Program-made: the position numbers and the translations under genes
Notes under the pieces: generated by a model
Told to the model about the DNA's origin: nothing
What the model saw: only the letters and a program-made list of their open reading frames with translations
Database searches by the model: none
NCBI GenBank assembly: GCA_002205965.3
Contig: NADL03000754.1
Span: 62,001 to 126,000 of the forward strand
Length of the DNA stretch: 64,000 nucleotides
Source of the DNA: Kappaphycus alvarezii
Lineage: Eukaryota; Rhodophyta; Florideophyceae; Gigartinales; Solieriaceae
Direction: 5' to 3'
Shown: positions 41,610 to 52,538 of the stretch, in pieces
Layout of the letters: each line of letters begins with the position of its first letter
Position numbering within the stretch: position 1 is the stretch's first letter

Positions 41610-42119
41610 ATGCGCTTGCTTACCCCATCACACTTGTGCCACAGGCACACGTTTACGAAAGACACGCAAGCCTTTCGAGTACGTGGCTGGTGTACTCTAT
41701 TCACACCGAATTACAGTACTATACATACATCAGATCAAAGTGGCACATTTATAGCATTCCTACAGCTTGTTGAATCTAAAGCACAAATTAGTGTGGCTGT
41801 ATGCTTGCGCCCATGGGCTGACAAGATTGTTGCAATTCTGGAGAGAGCGGCATTTCAAATGGAATCGTCACCACCACGACTACCCCACACTCTAGGAATT
41901 CCGCGAAGAAAAGCACTAGACGAGGAGGATCGGCTTCGAGTTCAAGGGCTGTTTTTTTTCGACTGGGTTTTTTTGGGCCTGCGCATGGACCCGACCGATC
42001 TCAAGAATTACACTCGAACCCCGCACCAAGAACGCTACTCATCTTGGTCTTTCCCCGACTACATAGCCCTATGCGGCTCTTCGTCAGGAGTAAATCAAAT
42101 GTTCATCCCACCACCGTAG
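41610..42119 (+). CDS. Hypothetical protein, uncertain
   Basis: 169 codons from ATG 41610 to a TAG at 42117-42119. No repeats or known motif. The second half (IPRRKALDEEDRLRVQG, FDWVFLGLRMDPTDLKNYTR, WSFPDYIALC) has a natural amino-acid mix, unlike shadow frames here. No clear promoter and no opposite-strand alternative. It may be a real gene, the end of one, or a TE relic. Confidence 0.35.
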   Translation: MRLLTPSHLCHRHTFTKDTQAFRVRGWCTLFTPNYSTIHTSDQSGTFIAFLQLVESKAQISVAVCLRPWADKIVAILERAAFQMESSPPRLPHTLGIPRRKALDEEDRLRVQGLFFFDWVFLGLRMDPTDLKNYTRTPHQERYSSWSFPDYIALCGSSSGVNQMFIPPP

Positions 42120-42552
42120 CCCATTTCGACGCATTGTTTCCAGGAAACTCAGGACCGATGCCAGCTGCTGTGACAAAGTGTGTTTGAGTGCTCCCAAGAT
42201 GGACATCTCGCATTCACCAGAGTCGCAGGTGACAGAATACTGTAATTTTTTGGGGAAAAACTACAAACTTTCCTCGAATCCCGCGAGTCTTCGACTCTCT
42301 CTTCTTTTCACTAAGTGTCAGTCACTTTAGAATGGGGATGTGGGCACGTAAACACAACACAAAAATTGGTCTCCTTGCACTGCGAGCGAAACTACAGTAT
42401 ACTAACATTATTAGCAGCCTATTTTATCAGAACGGGGTGAATTTGCGTTTGGTTTTTTGTACTGCGAATGCAACGGAGGCGAGTCCTGCCACTGTGCAGT
42501 CTAGCGTTTGTTTGTGTATACCATTGCTGTAAATGTTTCACCAAACCAAATC

Positions 42553-42805
42553 AACAAGGAGGAAATGTGGGCGGTTTAATACTTGAAAGATATGGTCTGT
42601 TGTGGCCCGGAATAACCTACAGGGTGACCAGTACTACCTTTTAAATTCCCAAAAAAGCCGGCTTAAGGCCGCCCAGCTGACAAGCTGCGTCGGATATTAC
42701 GGCCGCGGCAGTATGCCTCTGAGTAATTATTGCTCGGACCTTACCATATGCCTCTATCGCCCTAACGGCCACGTTCCGCGCGACGTCGGTTAGCACCAAT
42801 CAACA
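42553..42805 (-). pseudogene. RLE C-terminus and 3' end (minus)
   Basis: 3' terminus GGAGGAAATGTGGGCGG and GAAAGATATGGTC near 42558-42595. Minus codons read LTDVARNVAVRAIEAYGKVR and QRHTAAAVISDAACQLGGL. 5'-truncated. Confidence 0.7.
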
Positions 42806-42856
42806 AGTGCTTCCCAAAGCTTCGATTACTTTACCACAGACATATGCAGGTGCAAC

Positions 42857-42884
42857 ATGCAAAGTCTTGAATACCCCACGGTAA
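42857..42884. other. Unoccupied paralogue of the Harbinger-1 target site
   Basis: AGTCTTGAATACCCCACGG-TAA-CAAACCTAA here corresponds to the left flank of Harbinger-1 (AGTCCTGAATACCCCACTG-TAA) joined to its right flank (TAA-CAAACCTAA), with a single TAA. Confidence 0.85.
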
Positions 42885-42899
42885 CAAACCTAACAAAAT

Positions 42900-43145
42900 T
42901 AGATTTGAATAGGTTGGCTAAACTCTGCATGTGGTGGGACGCGACATATTACAGACGCGGCACACGTGGACCAAATCGCATAACTAAGCTGCTGATAAAG
43001 CCGAGTCTTCACTCCTCCCGTCGAGCATCCGCTGCGGGTTGCGACAGCGACCGCGTATTCGTCGATTACCTTCAACGTCGTCGCAGACGGCGATCCAAGT
43101 GAGTCGAAGGCTAGCGGCACAAACTTCCATCCCAGTTTTGATCGT
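42900..43145 (-). pseudogene. RLE C-terminal tail segment (minus)
   Basis: Minus strand reads IPGRSKLGWKFVPLAFDSLG, then IDEYAVAVATRSGC and YQQLSYAIWSTC. Similar pieces are at 49145-49310 and 52860-52985. In RLE-1 the matching segment (LPVGIDVFGALGADG) follows the endonuclease on the same strand; here the endonuclease piece next to it is on the opposite strand. Confidence 0.72.
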
Positions 43146-43765
43146 CCTGGGATGGCTTCATCGGGACAATATTTTGTATCGAGCCTTGTGCAAGTCGGCA
43201 GCAAAGGTATTCTGGAAAGAAGACGAATGGGAGAGGTTCCCAAGCACTACGCTGCATACGGAAGCTGATATTCGGCGGAGGATCCGCCGCCAAGCATACT
43301 TAGAGACGCCTGCCGCAGCCTTTCTCACGGCACATCCGTCTGCGGTCAGCCGGACCTACAATAAGATGTGCTCAGTGATGCTACGCCGCCACCTGGGAGT
43401 TCAAGTGTTTGACGACACTGTGCCGCTGCAATGCTCGGAATGCAATAGGCCCATGGACAACCGAGGTGACCATGCAGCGGATTTTTGCAAAAAAGGCCTG
43501 GGATGGACTAACCGGCACAATGCCGTAGTGAAGGTATTTGGCCGACAAGTGTTCAAAGCAGCAGGAGTCGGCGTCCAGTATGAGGTGAAATACTTAATTC
43601 CCGGACTGAATGCACGGCCTGGCGACATTCTAGTGTACCCGAGGTCGGAAGAGATTAACACCTTGCCGCCCATCCCGGTGGCATACGACGTCACAGTAAC
43701 ATCGCCATTCCACGAGGGGTTCGTGTCCATTGGAGCGCGTGGGGCGCGCGCCGTTGCCAATGCCC
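43146..43765 (+). pseudogene. RLE zinc finger and endonuclease segment (plus), displaced
   Basis: Open frame within 43039-43848. Contains CKSAAKVFWKEDEWERFPST, a zinc finger (LQCSECNRPMDNRGDHAADFC), RHNAVVKVFGRQVFKAAGVG and the endonuclease core RPGDILVYPRSEE...AYDVTVTSPF, ending with IGARGARAVANA. All expected catalytic positions are kept and the frame is open, so this is one of the best preserved endonuclease sequences in the window. It precedes, instead of following, the segment that normally comes before it. Confidence 0.8.
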
Positions 43766-44090
43766 GCCGATGGCAAGTGCGGTCCGACAGCAAGTGGCTC
43801 TTCCGTTACGCCTCGGAGGCCACGGATTCACACCCGTGGCAACGCTGAATCTAGCGTCGTATGCGGCCAGTGTCATAGACTCCGAACAAGTGACATGCCC
43901 CGACGATCCTAGCGCAGCCCACCACCGTGCACAAAGCTATGCACATGTTGATACCCACCTTCTCGAGTTTGTCCGACGACTCCACCCAGGCTTCTCTAAC
44001 GGACATGGAGGTCTCCCAGAAATGCTGACAGCCGCCAATCTTGCAAACAAGCACGATAATACGCACAGCTGCCCAGAGCTCTTGTGCTTG
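43766..44090 (+). pseudogene. RLE post-RT segment (plus), displaced
   Basis: Reads AVRQQVALPLRLGGHGFTPV, LASYAASVIDSEQV, HAHVDTHLLEFVRRLHPGF-like sequence and GGLPEMLTAANLANKHDNTH. In the 53-kb copy the same segment lies directly before the zinc finger on one strand. Confidence 0.78.
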
Positions 44091-44104
44091 TGCTATGCCG
44101 GTAC

Positions 44105-44348
44105 AGCAATGGGGGGAAAATTGGTTGGTGGAAAATTGAAAATTGGTTTGGTTTACTGCGAGTAATGGAAAGGTGAGTCCTCTGCATTTGTACAGCACTG
44201 TACAGTACACTAGAAGGGGAAATTTTTAGGTTATTTTAATGCATGGAAGATGTGGTCGGTCGGGACATTGCTGTACAGTAGAAGTGATTTACTTTACAGT
44301 ACTACAGTAATATGTATGCAGATGCATGCAGTCCTGAATACCCCACTG
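44105..44348 (-). repeat. Two RLE 3' termini (minus), Harbinger-1 left flank
   Basis: GGGGGGAAAATTGGTTGG at 44109 with a GGTTTGGTTTACTGCGAG terminus like 29.8 kb, then GGGGAAATTTTTAGG at 44217 followed by AATGCATGGAAGATGTGGTC, which matches 52810-52832. Confidence 0.6.
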
Positions 44349-44669
44349 TAAGAGCAAACCTACTGGTGCGCTAAAATTTAGATCATATTTACAGATATAG
44401 AAATCAAAATAGAGCCGTTTGGGCTGGCAAACCTTCCGGAGAGTTGCTAAAATCGATCCGTTTTTGCCGTGAACGGTCCAATACTCAAGTCGTACTCAAC
44501 AGGAGCCAACCAGTCGCAATAAGCCCAACGTTTACCAATAATGCAAACCATACAACAGAATGACGCACCTTAAGTCATAACCCATCTCAGGTACTCAACG
44601 AAATGCACAGGCGATCTATGTTCTTGCCTCTGAAATGCCTTCCTCTTTTGCTCCGAACACTTTCTCGTA

Positions 44670-45914
44670 ATGGTTGACCCCATGGAGGCAGAGGCTTTCC
44701 TGAAAGCTCGATCAGCTGCTCTCGCGGCATCAACTGCTGCTGTTGCAGATATTCAAAAGCCGCAAAAATGACGAACTGCGAAGGAAGGAAGAAAGGATCA
44801 CGAAACATCATTCGAGGAGAAAGCAGTTGGCTTCGTGACTATCTGGGATCCAAACCCATCTAGAACCTTTGTAGTTTTCGACGAAGATTCAGATTTCCTC
44901 GCGGTATGTTTTTAAAGCTTCATCCCGATCTGACTACCCATTTTCCTCTCATTTGGCGTCTGCAGAAAGATGCTGCTGGTAAAACAGGAATATCCTCCAA
45001 AATCAAGGTTCTTGCCTGTCTTCGAGTGTTGGGAACTGGCAAATCATTCGATCATATGGACGATGCCACGCAAATGGCAAAAGAAACGTTGCGTTTTTAT
45101 TTCAAGCACTTTTGAAGTTGCATGCTTAAGCTCTACGGACCTTCGTTTTTGAATAGGCTTCCCAATGTGTCTGAGTTGCAACGTATTCAAGAAGGCTGCA
45201 GTGAGTATGGATTTAGAGGTTGTGTAGGCGCTGTTGATTGCTGCAAAAATTTTTGGAAGAACTGCCCCCACCAGCTCAAGGGTCAGTATCATAACACGAA
45301 AGAAGGGAAATCAGCAACTATTCAGGTTGAAGCGTGGTGTGATCGCGATCTATACTTGTGGAACTGGTTTGCGGGACGGTGAGGTACAAATAATGACAAG
45401 ACAATGATCGTAGTTTCTCCTCTGTTCACTTCTATTCTGAACGATTCGTATAGATTCCGCTTTCCAACTGACTATCGGCTTCATGGGTCATCACGCGCAC
45501 GTACCTTGCTATACTTGCTGGTCGAAGGAATATGTGCTGAATGGAATATATTTGGCGAGCCGATCCATGACCATGCGAATGAGAGGGAGCAGCTGTATAC
45601 CAAAATTCAGAAAGCTCTCCGAAAGGATATTGAGAGAGATTTTGGTGTCATTCAAGCAACGCTTTCAAGTTTTGCGCCGCCAGTCTCTCTTCTGGTTCAA
45701 GAATGATATCATTTCTATGAGTGAAACATGTTTTATATTGCATAATATGTTGTTCAGGATGAACCAAGAAGGTATTTTACAGGAGGATGTCTCTGAGGAG
45801 AGCGGGGTTTTTGATTTGATTACGGAAATTTATGATGGGGAGCACGCCCAATCTCTGGAACGAGGGAATGAGAATGCCGAGCTAGCGGAGAGCTTGGATG
45901 CAAGGGGAATCTGA
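44670..45914 (+). pseudogene. Harbinger-1 DDE transposase, frameshifted
   Basis: Start ATG at 44670 (MVDPMEAEAFLKARSAAL). After a frameshift, MFLKLHPDLTTHF, KDAAGKTGISSKIKVLACLR and MAKETLRFYFKHF; a stop; then FRGCVGAVDCCKNFWKNCP with the first Asp, GQYHNTKEGKSATIQVEAW, LWNWFAGR-GTNNDKT with the second Asp, and DIERDFGVIQA with the Glu. Stops follow at about 45115 and 45381. These are the motifs of the DDE_Tnp_4/plant-transposon group. The enzyme would cut at the TIRs together with its Myb-like partner. Confidence 0.9.
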
Positions 45915-46725
45915 AGAAGGTGGAGCAGATATCGACGCCGTGCAAATACGAGAGAGCTTTTTGACCTCGTCTATGGGTTTTCAAGCTGTCCAACAAGACC
46001 TGGTTTGCTCTGCAAAGCAACGGCGACGGCGACAGGCACAGATATTCGTTTAGGTCTTGCACAGTAGAACAAGAAATAACAGAATATCTAGGACTGAGTT
46101 TAGCGACAGTGCATTAAATTTATGCTCTATTGCTTGAAAATATGATCCATATGCCCGGTCCTCCTGAAGAACTCAAGAAATACAGGAGACAGAATCATCT
46201 ATTGCATTTTGACTCTTTCCTGCCTTAGGAAAGGTGTACAGGAATCCTGTGCACTGATTTGGAGTATTAAACCCTCCCAAACCCTGCTTTGCCTTAGTTC
46301 TGACCCAAGTATAGACTTGATGTACCATTGTTTAGTAAAGTATGTGTGATTTCTCTGGGTTTTAGAACTCAAGTCGCTGTTGTGCGGGTGTCTTGTATCG
46401 GAATAGCAGGAGTAAAATAGAAACCGCCATGTAGGAGAGTCCTTTAGACGAGTGTGTAGTTTTAGGACTACAGCTTGGCTCAAATATCACTGGCATCACT
46501 GAAGGTAGCGATAGGGCTAGGCAAGACTGCTCTAGTGTGCGTTGTTTATCTCAAGCTTGCTGGGCAAGTTCCCCATAATCTTGGATAAGTTAATGGTGTC
46601 TCATTCTGCTTTATCTTCCTTTGAGAACGGAAAGAACTTCCTAAGAATGATTTCATTGAGAGCTACTTCATGTTTTCTTCTACTAGTTTCTACTGACCTT
46701 AATCACCATCTTGCTCACCACTACT

Positions 46726-47972
46726 TCACTCATTCTCATTGAGAACCTGAGCCCCGCTATTGAAGTTTCTATCCTCTTCCTGCGAAATAGTTCCTTCATC
46801 ACCCTCTGACTCCTCGCGCCCCCTCCTGCTACGCTTTTCCTGCATTATCATGCGCCTTGCGTTCATGACGTCACTAATTATCTCCTTGAAGTACTCAGAC
46901 TCCGGAGGCAAGAGCTTTAAAAGATGTAAGTCAGCATTGGTTTCATGCTCCTCCTCTTTTCTCTGGACTGAACGAAGCAAGATTTTGTTCCCCTCTTCCA
47001 TACTTTTCTTGATATCAGCTAGTACAATTGCAAGTTTCTCTTTGTCTGCGCAGGACTTCTTCTCCGTTTTCCTCTTTTTAGCGCCTACTTGACGGGTCTC
47101 ATTCTCTGCCTGCACCACTTCGGCCACAGAACCCCCCGCGGCCATCGCTGCCGCCACATCTTCTTCATGAACAACAATGCTGGACTGATTTAAAAACCCT
47201 TGAGCCACGTCGTTTCTACTGGCACAGGGAACGTGACCAGCAGAATTGCTTTCATTGTATCTGACAGGTGGCGATTTAAAAGGTGACTTTGCCTGCCTCT
47301 TTGCGCAGTCGTCCGCAACCTTGTCGTGCTGGCAAAGAAAGTCGGCTACAGCGACGAACTTGAAAGGCGGCACGTAAATAAGAACCCCATCAGAGCCTTT
47401 GCTACCCGCCTTCTTCCTGTACTGCTCCTGAGCCAATTCATCCAGATCGTCCGCAGTTGCTCCAGAGATGTTCATTTGCCGTACTTTCATTCGCGCTGCA
47501 ATAAAATGCTGGCCTTCACGTGCGAGCCTCTGCCACGTGCTACGCAATGAGATAGCAGTACGGTCTATGTTGTACTTTCTCTGGCAGATAGAAGCGATCC
47601 AATTCCACCTGGTAGGCTCGTTCTGATTGAAGCCCTTTCTCGACAGTTCAATCCAAGCTTTTGCCAGGCCTAGTGCTTCTTCCTCCGAAAACGCCTTTCC
47701 CCTTCCCCGCTTTTGTCCAGCAATCGTTTCCTCCGTTGCACCACTGCCCCTACCACGGGATCCTCTCTCTCTACTCTCTTACCTCCCCTTCCTCTACTGT
47801 TCGCAGCTGGCGAACGAGACGGAAAACTCTCGGATTGAATCTGGGGTGGTCGACTCTCTGCGCTCTGAGCTAGATTGGCAGTAGCACCACTGACATCAAA
47901 GGAATTGCGAAGGCTCTCAGTTTCCAAGTCAAGCCCAGCCAAAGAGGAAGACTCTCCAGCAGCAGTCTGCAT
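46726..47972 (-). pseudogene. Harbinger-1 Myb/SANT-like accessory protein, one frameshift
   Basis: Minus strand. N-terminal piece 47972-47670 (MQTAAGESSSLAGL, ending in basic RRKRLLDKSGEGERRFRRKKH). After a shift: LGLAKAWIELSRKGFNQNEP, ISLRSTWQRLAREGQHFIAA, KVRQMNISGATADDLDELAQ and FKFVAVADFLCQHDKV, the trihelix-like Myb/SANT pattern of Harbinger ORF1 proteins. A long region with a coiled-coil-like stretch (KLAIVLADIKKSMEEGNKIL) and a charged C-terminus ends at 46726. The partner protein brings transposase to the nucleus and to TIRs. Confidence 0.85.
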
Positions 47973-48529
47973 GGTTGCGGCGACCAGTATTTGCCGCGCT
48001 GTGTTTTATTTAAAACAATTAGACGTCAGGCGAAGCTTGTACTTGGATTTTATATGCGAAAGAAGTATAGCTCTGTCAATCTAGGAATTGCGAGTGTGAT
48101 GTAATTGAAGACCTTTTTGTTGGTGCCTTGCTTGGTGCATGACCGTTTTTAACTGCGAGATCGATTGCAGGAGGTTTATGTCTTCCGTATGGCCAGCTTC
48201 GAAACAAAATGTGCAGACAATTCTCCTTTAAAGTAGAGATACATTATGTAATGGCGATGCTTCCCAGTATCAAAAAGGCGTCAGAGAAGTACAAAGCTTG
48301 ACAGAGGAAAGGATGTCTCATTTGGCAGTCAAAAACGCGCGAACTACCCTGAACGAGGCTTCGGGAGCATGAATGAAACGTTCAATTATAGCGCTTGCGT
48401 TCTAATTGGCCGAAAGGGAGATGAATTTCGGTTAATTCCGGCCATTCGGTGCGATATCTCCATATCTACATTATTCTAAAATACAAATACATTTAGCGCT
48501 AGGTCTAAAATTTAGTGCCAAAATTAGCC

Positions 48530-48620
48530 GGATAGCGCACCGGTAGGTTTGCATTTGGACGAGAAGTGCGCTAAAATTCTGCTCAGAAATTGAAATAGCG
48601 CACCGGTAGACTTGCTCTAA
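48530..48620. repeat. Doubled terminal repeat at right end of Harbinger-1
   Basis: GCGCACCGGTAGGTTTGC at 48535-48552 and GCGCACCGGTAGACTTGC at about 48598-48615 are two copies of the TIR in the same orientation, about 63 bp apart. Only one copy is at the left end. Confidence 0.8.
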
Positions 48621-48870
48621 CAAACCTAAAAGGATTGGGTTTGAATACCAACCCACATATATACCACAGTAAATTAACCCCTCATTTCACAGGTTTGAAT
48701 ACGGTGGCTAAACTCTGCTTGTTTTCGGGCAGTACATATCACAGACGCGGCACATGTACGGAAAAGTTCGGGGGGTTTGATGCAAAGTCACGCTGCAGCA
48801 GCCGTCATGTCCAATGCAGCCTGCTTGATGGCTGTCCTGAGCGTAGCCCTTTAGGAAGCGTAGTTCCTTC
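48621..48870 (+). pseudogene. RLE tail with C-terminal codons (plus)
   Basis: The right flank of Harbinger-1 continues the 42.88-42.97-kb sequence (GGTGGCTAAACTCTGC, CACAGACGCGGCAC), then a plus-strand C-terminal module at 48770-48855 (CATGTCCAATGCAGCCTGC) ends with TAG. Frames are shifted. Confidence 0.6.
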
Positions 48871-48989
48871 CCCATATGAAAAAAGTGGGGTGTCTTTATT
48901 GAGATGTATGGATTGGCTGGAACCCATTTGGAGTTGCAAATCTGCATGCCATATTAAATAAATGTGCCGATGGTCGAAGCAATGTACAA

Positions 48990-49310
48990 ATCATTGCTGT
49001 CGAATGCTAGCAAGAGCAGCAGTCTACCAGAAAGTCAACGGGATCCTTCCCAAGTACTTTGTCGGTATACCTTTTTGAGTCGATTGTGGTTTTATGGAAA
49101 ACCATGGGATAGAGTGGATAAATCTTCCAAGAGTAAATTACACAAACTTCCCCCCGTAGACCAAATAGCATAGCTAAGCTGCTGATAAGGCCAAGTCTTC
49201 ACTCCTCCCGGCGAACATCCTCTGCGGGTTGCCACAGCGGCTGCGTATTCGTCGACTACCTTCGTACCACTTCTAGCACCACTACCGGCGTGTGTAAAAG
49301 CCAAAATTTA
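48990..49310. pseudogene. Two RLE ends meeting tail to head
   Basis: A plus-strand 3' UTR (GAGTCGATTGTGG, GGAAAACCATGGGATAG) ends with ACACAAACTTCCCCCC at about 49156. Directly after it a minus-strand tail segment begins: VVDEYAAAVATRRGCSPGGV and PYQQLSYAIWSTGG (49310-49157). Confidence 0.7.
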
Positions 49311-49337
49311 CAAATTTTAACATTAAGAGTCCGCAAC

Positions 49338-49351
49338 GCATCACCACCGGT
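49338..49351 (+). repeat. Harbinger-2 left inverted repeat core
   Basis: GCATCACCACCGGT; exact complement at 52678-52691. Confidence 0.75.
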
Positions 49352-49777
49352 AGATGTATATCTAAATTGGGGAGCCAAATAGCGAAACCGGGATCTTAAT
49401 CAGACGCATTATACATTTTCGTTTGGTTTTTGGCTCTACACAAGGTAAAAGAAGCTCGCAAATGAGCTCCGTACACTTGGCATAGAAGTCTCACTCTATA
49501 GCTCTTCCCGCCAAATGTTGAAGGACAAACCGCCTCTTCTTGAGCAAAAAGAAGGCACGCCTTCCCCCCTTATGTGATGGAACCCCCATCCGGTGCACCT
49601 CACATGGCGGTCGTTCTTCCGAAAAGCGGCTCTCCTTCACAAGTACCTAAAAATACCTCCAGGGGATCTAACTTCTCCCCCAATGAAGATCTCTTGCTGT
49701 GAAAGGTTTGTTTGAATTTTTCTCAATCTGTTATCGACCAAGACTGTTGATATATATATAATTTATACGAGTGTTTC

Positions 49778-49795
49778 ATGCCGATATCGGCATGA
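49778..49795. repeat. Perfect 18-bp palindrome in Harbinger-2
   Basis: CATGCCGATATCGGCATG, in the left non-coding part of the element near a TATATATATAA stretch. Confidence 0.85.
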
Positions 49796-50244
49796 ACGTC
49801 TACATGTGTATAAAGTACTTGCATACACTGCTGTCCAACGGGCACCAGTCCATTTTTTCTCCCAAGACACTATTACTTATTTTGGCATGGCCTCCGGCCG
49901 ACCACAAGACTCAAAACTCAAAGACAAAGACGACGTGAACAACCGCTCCCCCTGCGGGCGCTGTCGCCTCGCTGTCCCATCGCTTTCCGTTTCGGTAAGC
50001 GGGGGGCGGCGCACCACTCAAGTGCGAGGAGGCGCACTTCGTGCAGCAAACCGCACGAATTCGACCTGCGGTCAAGTCACCAATGTAACCATGTACTATA
50101 GAGTCTTTCAGTCGGTAATCCGACGTAGTAGACTGAAGTAATTATAAGTTCAACTGAATAGCGGTTTGTCTTAGAGTCATTTAGTCGGGTAAAAAGGACA
50201 AAAAGTCTGAAAAATTCAACAAAGACTCTGATGGATTCTGCGAA

Positions 50245-51027
50245 GTGACTTCTACGTCTTTTGCCAGTCAGTGTTCTGGAACACCAAGGACTGTGAACAG
50301 TCTGAAGAGCAGCTGGACTACTGTGAAGCGTGTAGCGCATAAATTTCTTGCGGTAGAGAAACTTTATCGCGCAAACATACCATCTGGCGAAAGAGAAGAG
50401 GAAACAGAAGACAACGTAAAGGAGATGTATCACCAAAATAACTCGACAATCGAAAAGAAGGGTAAAATTAAGCTAGCGTCACCGATCAAGAGTCTGGAAG
50501 CCATCTATTTTTTGGCGCGTCATCCAAAGTTTTTCTCACGTTACGGAGGGCCAAGTCAGCCTTCTTCTCCGACAAGTCGTCAAGAAAGTGATCAAAGGAT
50601 TGATAGCAACAACAGCGGGCCCAACTCTACAAGTTTTGAAGGTGGTTTCATACCTTCATCTGCTTCATCTCGTTCTCGTCCGATGGTAACAAAGAAACGC
50701 AAAAAGGAGGCTCTGATTGAGTCAGGAGCAAACAAGATGTCAAAGTCGCTTGACAGTATCAGTCCGGCGATCAGAGATTGCGCTTCCTCAAAAGCGAGAG
50801 CCGCCAGAGTGACGCTTCGTTTCAAAATCGTCAGAAGAATGTCTCTCTCCGATTAGGAAAGAAACAAGCTGCTTGATGCTTTGCTGAAGGAGGCGTCAGA
50901 AATTGGTGCAGAGCATAATAATGGTGATAATTTGGGCGACGGGAGCCATCACAAAGTCTTATCCTCTGTTCCTCCTTCCTCCGGCCTGTCAGATGACAAA
51001 AGGGAATGGGAAGCGGAGGAGGCATAG
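50245..51027 (+). pseudogene. Harbinger-2 Myb/SANT-like accessory protein
   Basis: Open 50245-50856, then one stop and a continuing frame to a TAG at 51025-51027 (ERNKLLDALLKEASEIGAEH...). Motifs: TPRTVNSLKSSWTTVKRVAH, HKFLAVEKLYRANIPSGERE, EDNVKEMYHQNN, SPIKSLEAIYFLARHPKFF. These are the R-T-x2-SL-x2-W and HPKF patterns of Harbinger partner proteins. A charged region with KKRKKE follows. The true N-terminus is probably upstream of 50245. Confidence 0.78.
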
Positions 51028-51249
51028 GATATCTATAGGTACACTTGCCCCGACTCTCTTACCGTTTTTAGCGCGGGTATAGCATTTGTCGCCATCAGTA
51101 ACGGTCGTAAGAACCCAATTAGCGCAATCGCAACGAAATTTTCACTAAACCTTTACGTCTGAAATACTTTCCAGACTACTCTCCAACTCTTACGGCCCAA
51201 AGGTGATGTGAAAGAGCTTCAACCAGCTCTTCTTGAACGCTTTGATTAA

Positions 51250-52538
51250 CTACCAGATCATTACGTTCCATGAGTGCGAAAAGGCCACTCGCGTGTTGAG
51301 TTCCTTCTTTTTTCCTGTAAACGGTGTGTAAGATGCTGATTTGCTATCTGCAAATTCCTCGACTTGTTGAAGGCTCCCCATAGCTGCTCTATCAACGTCT
51401 ACCTCGTCGTTTAGATCCCCTCGCAGTGCCACCATTACTATCATGTTGTGAATAATAACGCAAACTTCGCCAATAAGCGCCACCATTTCGTCGCTCCATT
51501 TGTGCGTTTCTTGTCGCAAGATTCTAAAGCGACCCTGTAGGCATCCAAACAATCTCTCTACGCCCTTCCTTATCGATTGTTGTCCCTCTGTTAAATGAAC
51601 TTCTCTCTCGTTGCGGGGTGCTGCGTTCGGTCCTACAAATATAGCCCAATCAGGGTAAACGCCATCGACAAGCATATGCAAGAGCCAGGACTTTGTAGTT
51701 CCGTTGATTACATAACCTTCTGGGAGGGCCATGTTCCTGATAGTATGTTGCAAAGTAGAGGGCTGTTGGCTAGCACCGTGAGGTCTTTTTTTGTACCTGC
51801 TCCCGGCAAATCAGTGCCAGGAGTAAATATTGCGATCGCACAGTACTTCGCAGCTGATTGTTGCCATTTTTCATTGTTTCAGATTGTGGTATTGGCCTTT
51901 TAGGCTTCTTGGACAGTTTTTACATGAGATATGTATGCATTATAGGCAGAATACACACCCTGGAAAATCAACTTTCGCGCATCCGAAAACTATTCTTCTT
52001 ATCTCTTCTATTGCTAGTTCTCTATTTTAGAACTGAGGACCAAACCGTCTTTTCATGGGTTTAGAAAGCGACAAAAGTAAAAGCGCTGCGTTTCCGGAGC
52101 CATGCGACACATATTGTCCATTTGCGAAAATGATAGTCCGCTTCCAAGTCTTCGCAGAGCAGCCAGTATCTTTTGGTGTGTTGAAAGTCCAAAGCGTCCA
52201 GTTGCGTCTTTTTTCTGCTCAAACACGGGGTAAACTTACAAAATAGCTCTTTGTATGAACAAATAGAGTTGGACTGGAATGCGAAAGACTTGCCTGAATG
52301 ACGAAGGCGGGTGGACAGGACTTAAAGAAAGGTAGTCATCGTACCATGAGCATGTCCCTCTGGGTAGATCTCTGGATGTTTCAATCGGTAGTGTGGCACT
52401 TCTAGTACACTCATTGTATAACTGAACTGCAGTTGCAGTAGAAAGGTGACCATAAAGATCGTCACTGTCATCAAAGATATCATCAATCGTTGCATCTAAG
52501 TTTGAGGAGTTCTCCGAAGAGCTAGAGGATGATGCCAT
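51250..52538 (-). pseudogene. Harbinger-2 DDE transposase, frameshifted
   Basis: Minus strand. N-terminal piece 52538-52236: MASSSSSSENSSNLDATIDD, then CSWYDDYLSLSPVHPPSSFR and VFRIPVQLYLFIQRAIL, the usual start of the transposase fold. The middle (52230-51760) is decayed. The C-terminal piece 51753-51250: YVINGTTKSWLLHMLVDGVY, NEREVHLTEGQQSIRKGVER, LFGCLQGRFRIL with the catalytic Glu, and CVIIHNMIV. The two pieces together give the normal length of the family. Confidence 0.82.

Larger units (their letters stand above)
44352..48617. mobile_element. Harbinger-1: PIF/Harbinger DNA transposon with TIRs and TAA duplication
   Basis: Ends GAGCAAACCTACTGGTGCGC (left) and the complement of GAGCAAGTCTACCGGTGCGC (right), flanked by TAA on both sides (44349-44351, 48618-48620). 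Three-base TAA/TTA duplications are diagnostic for this superfamily. It holds a DDE transposase gene (plus) and a Myb/SANT-like gene (minus), tail to tail. Both genes carry frameshifts, so the copy is probably inactive. Confidence 0.93.

Noticed and set aside
42930..44090. Simple 5' inversion by twin priming as explanation for the 43-kb rearrangement
   Set aside because: That would invert the block as a whole and keep the post-RT segment before the endonuclease; here the order is swapped.
49887..50141. Cys-rich start (SPCGRCRLAVPSL...) as a zinc-cluster transcription factor
   Set aside because: Only two close Cys plus one distant; the region is the upstream part of Harbinger-2 and has no conserved partner sequence.
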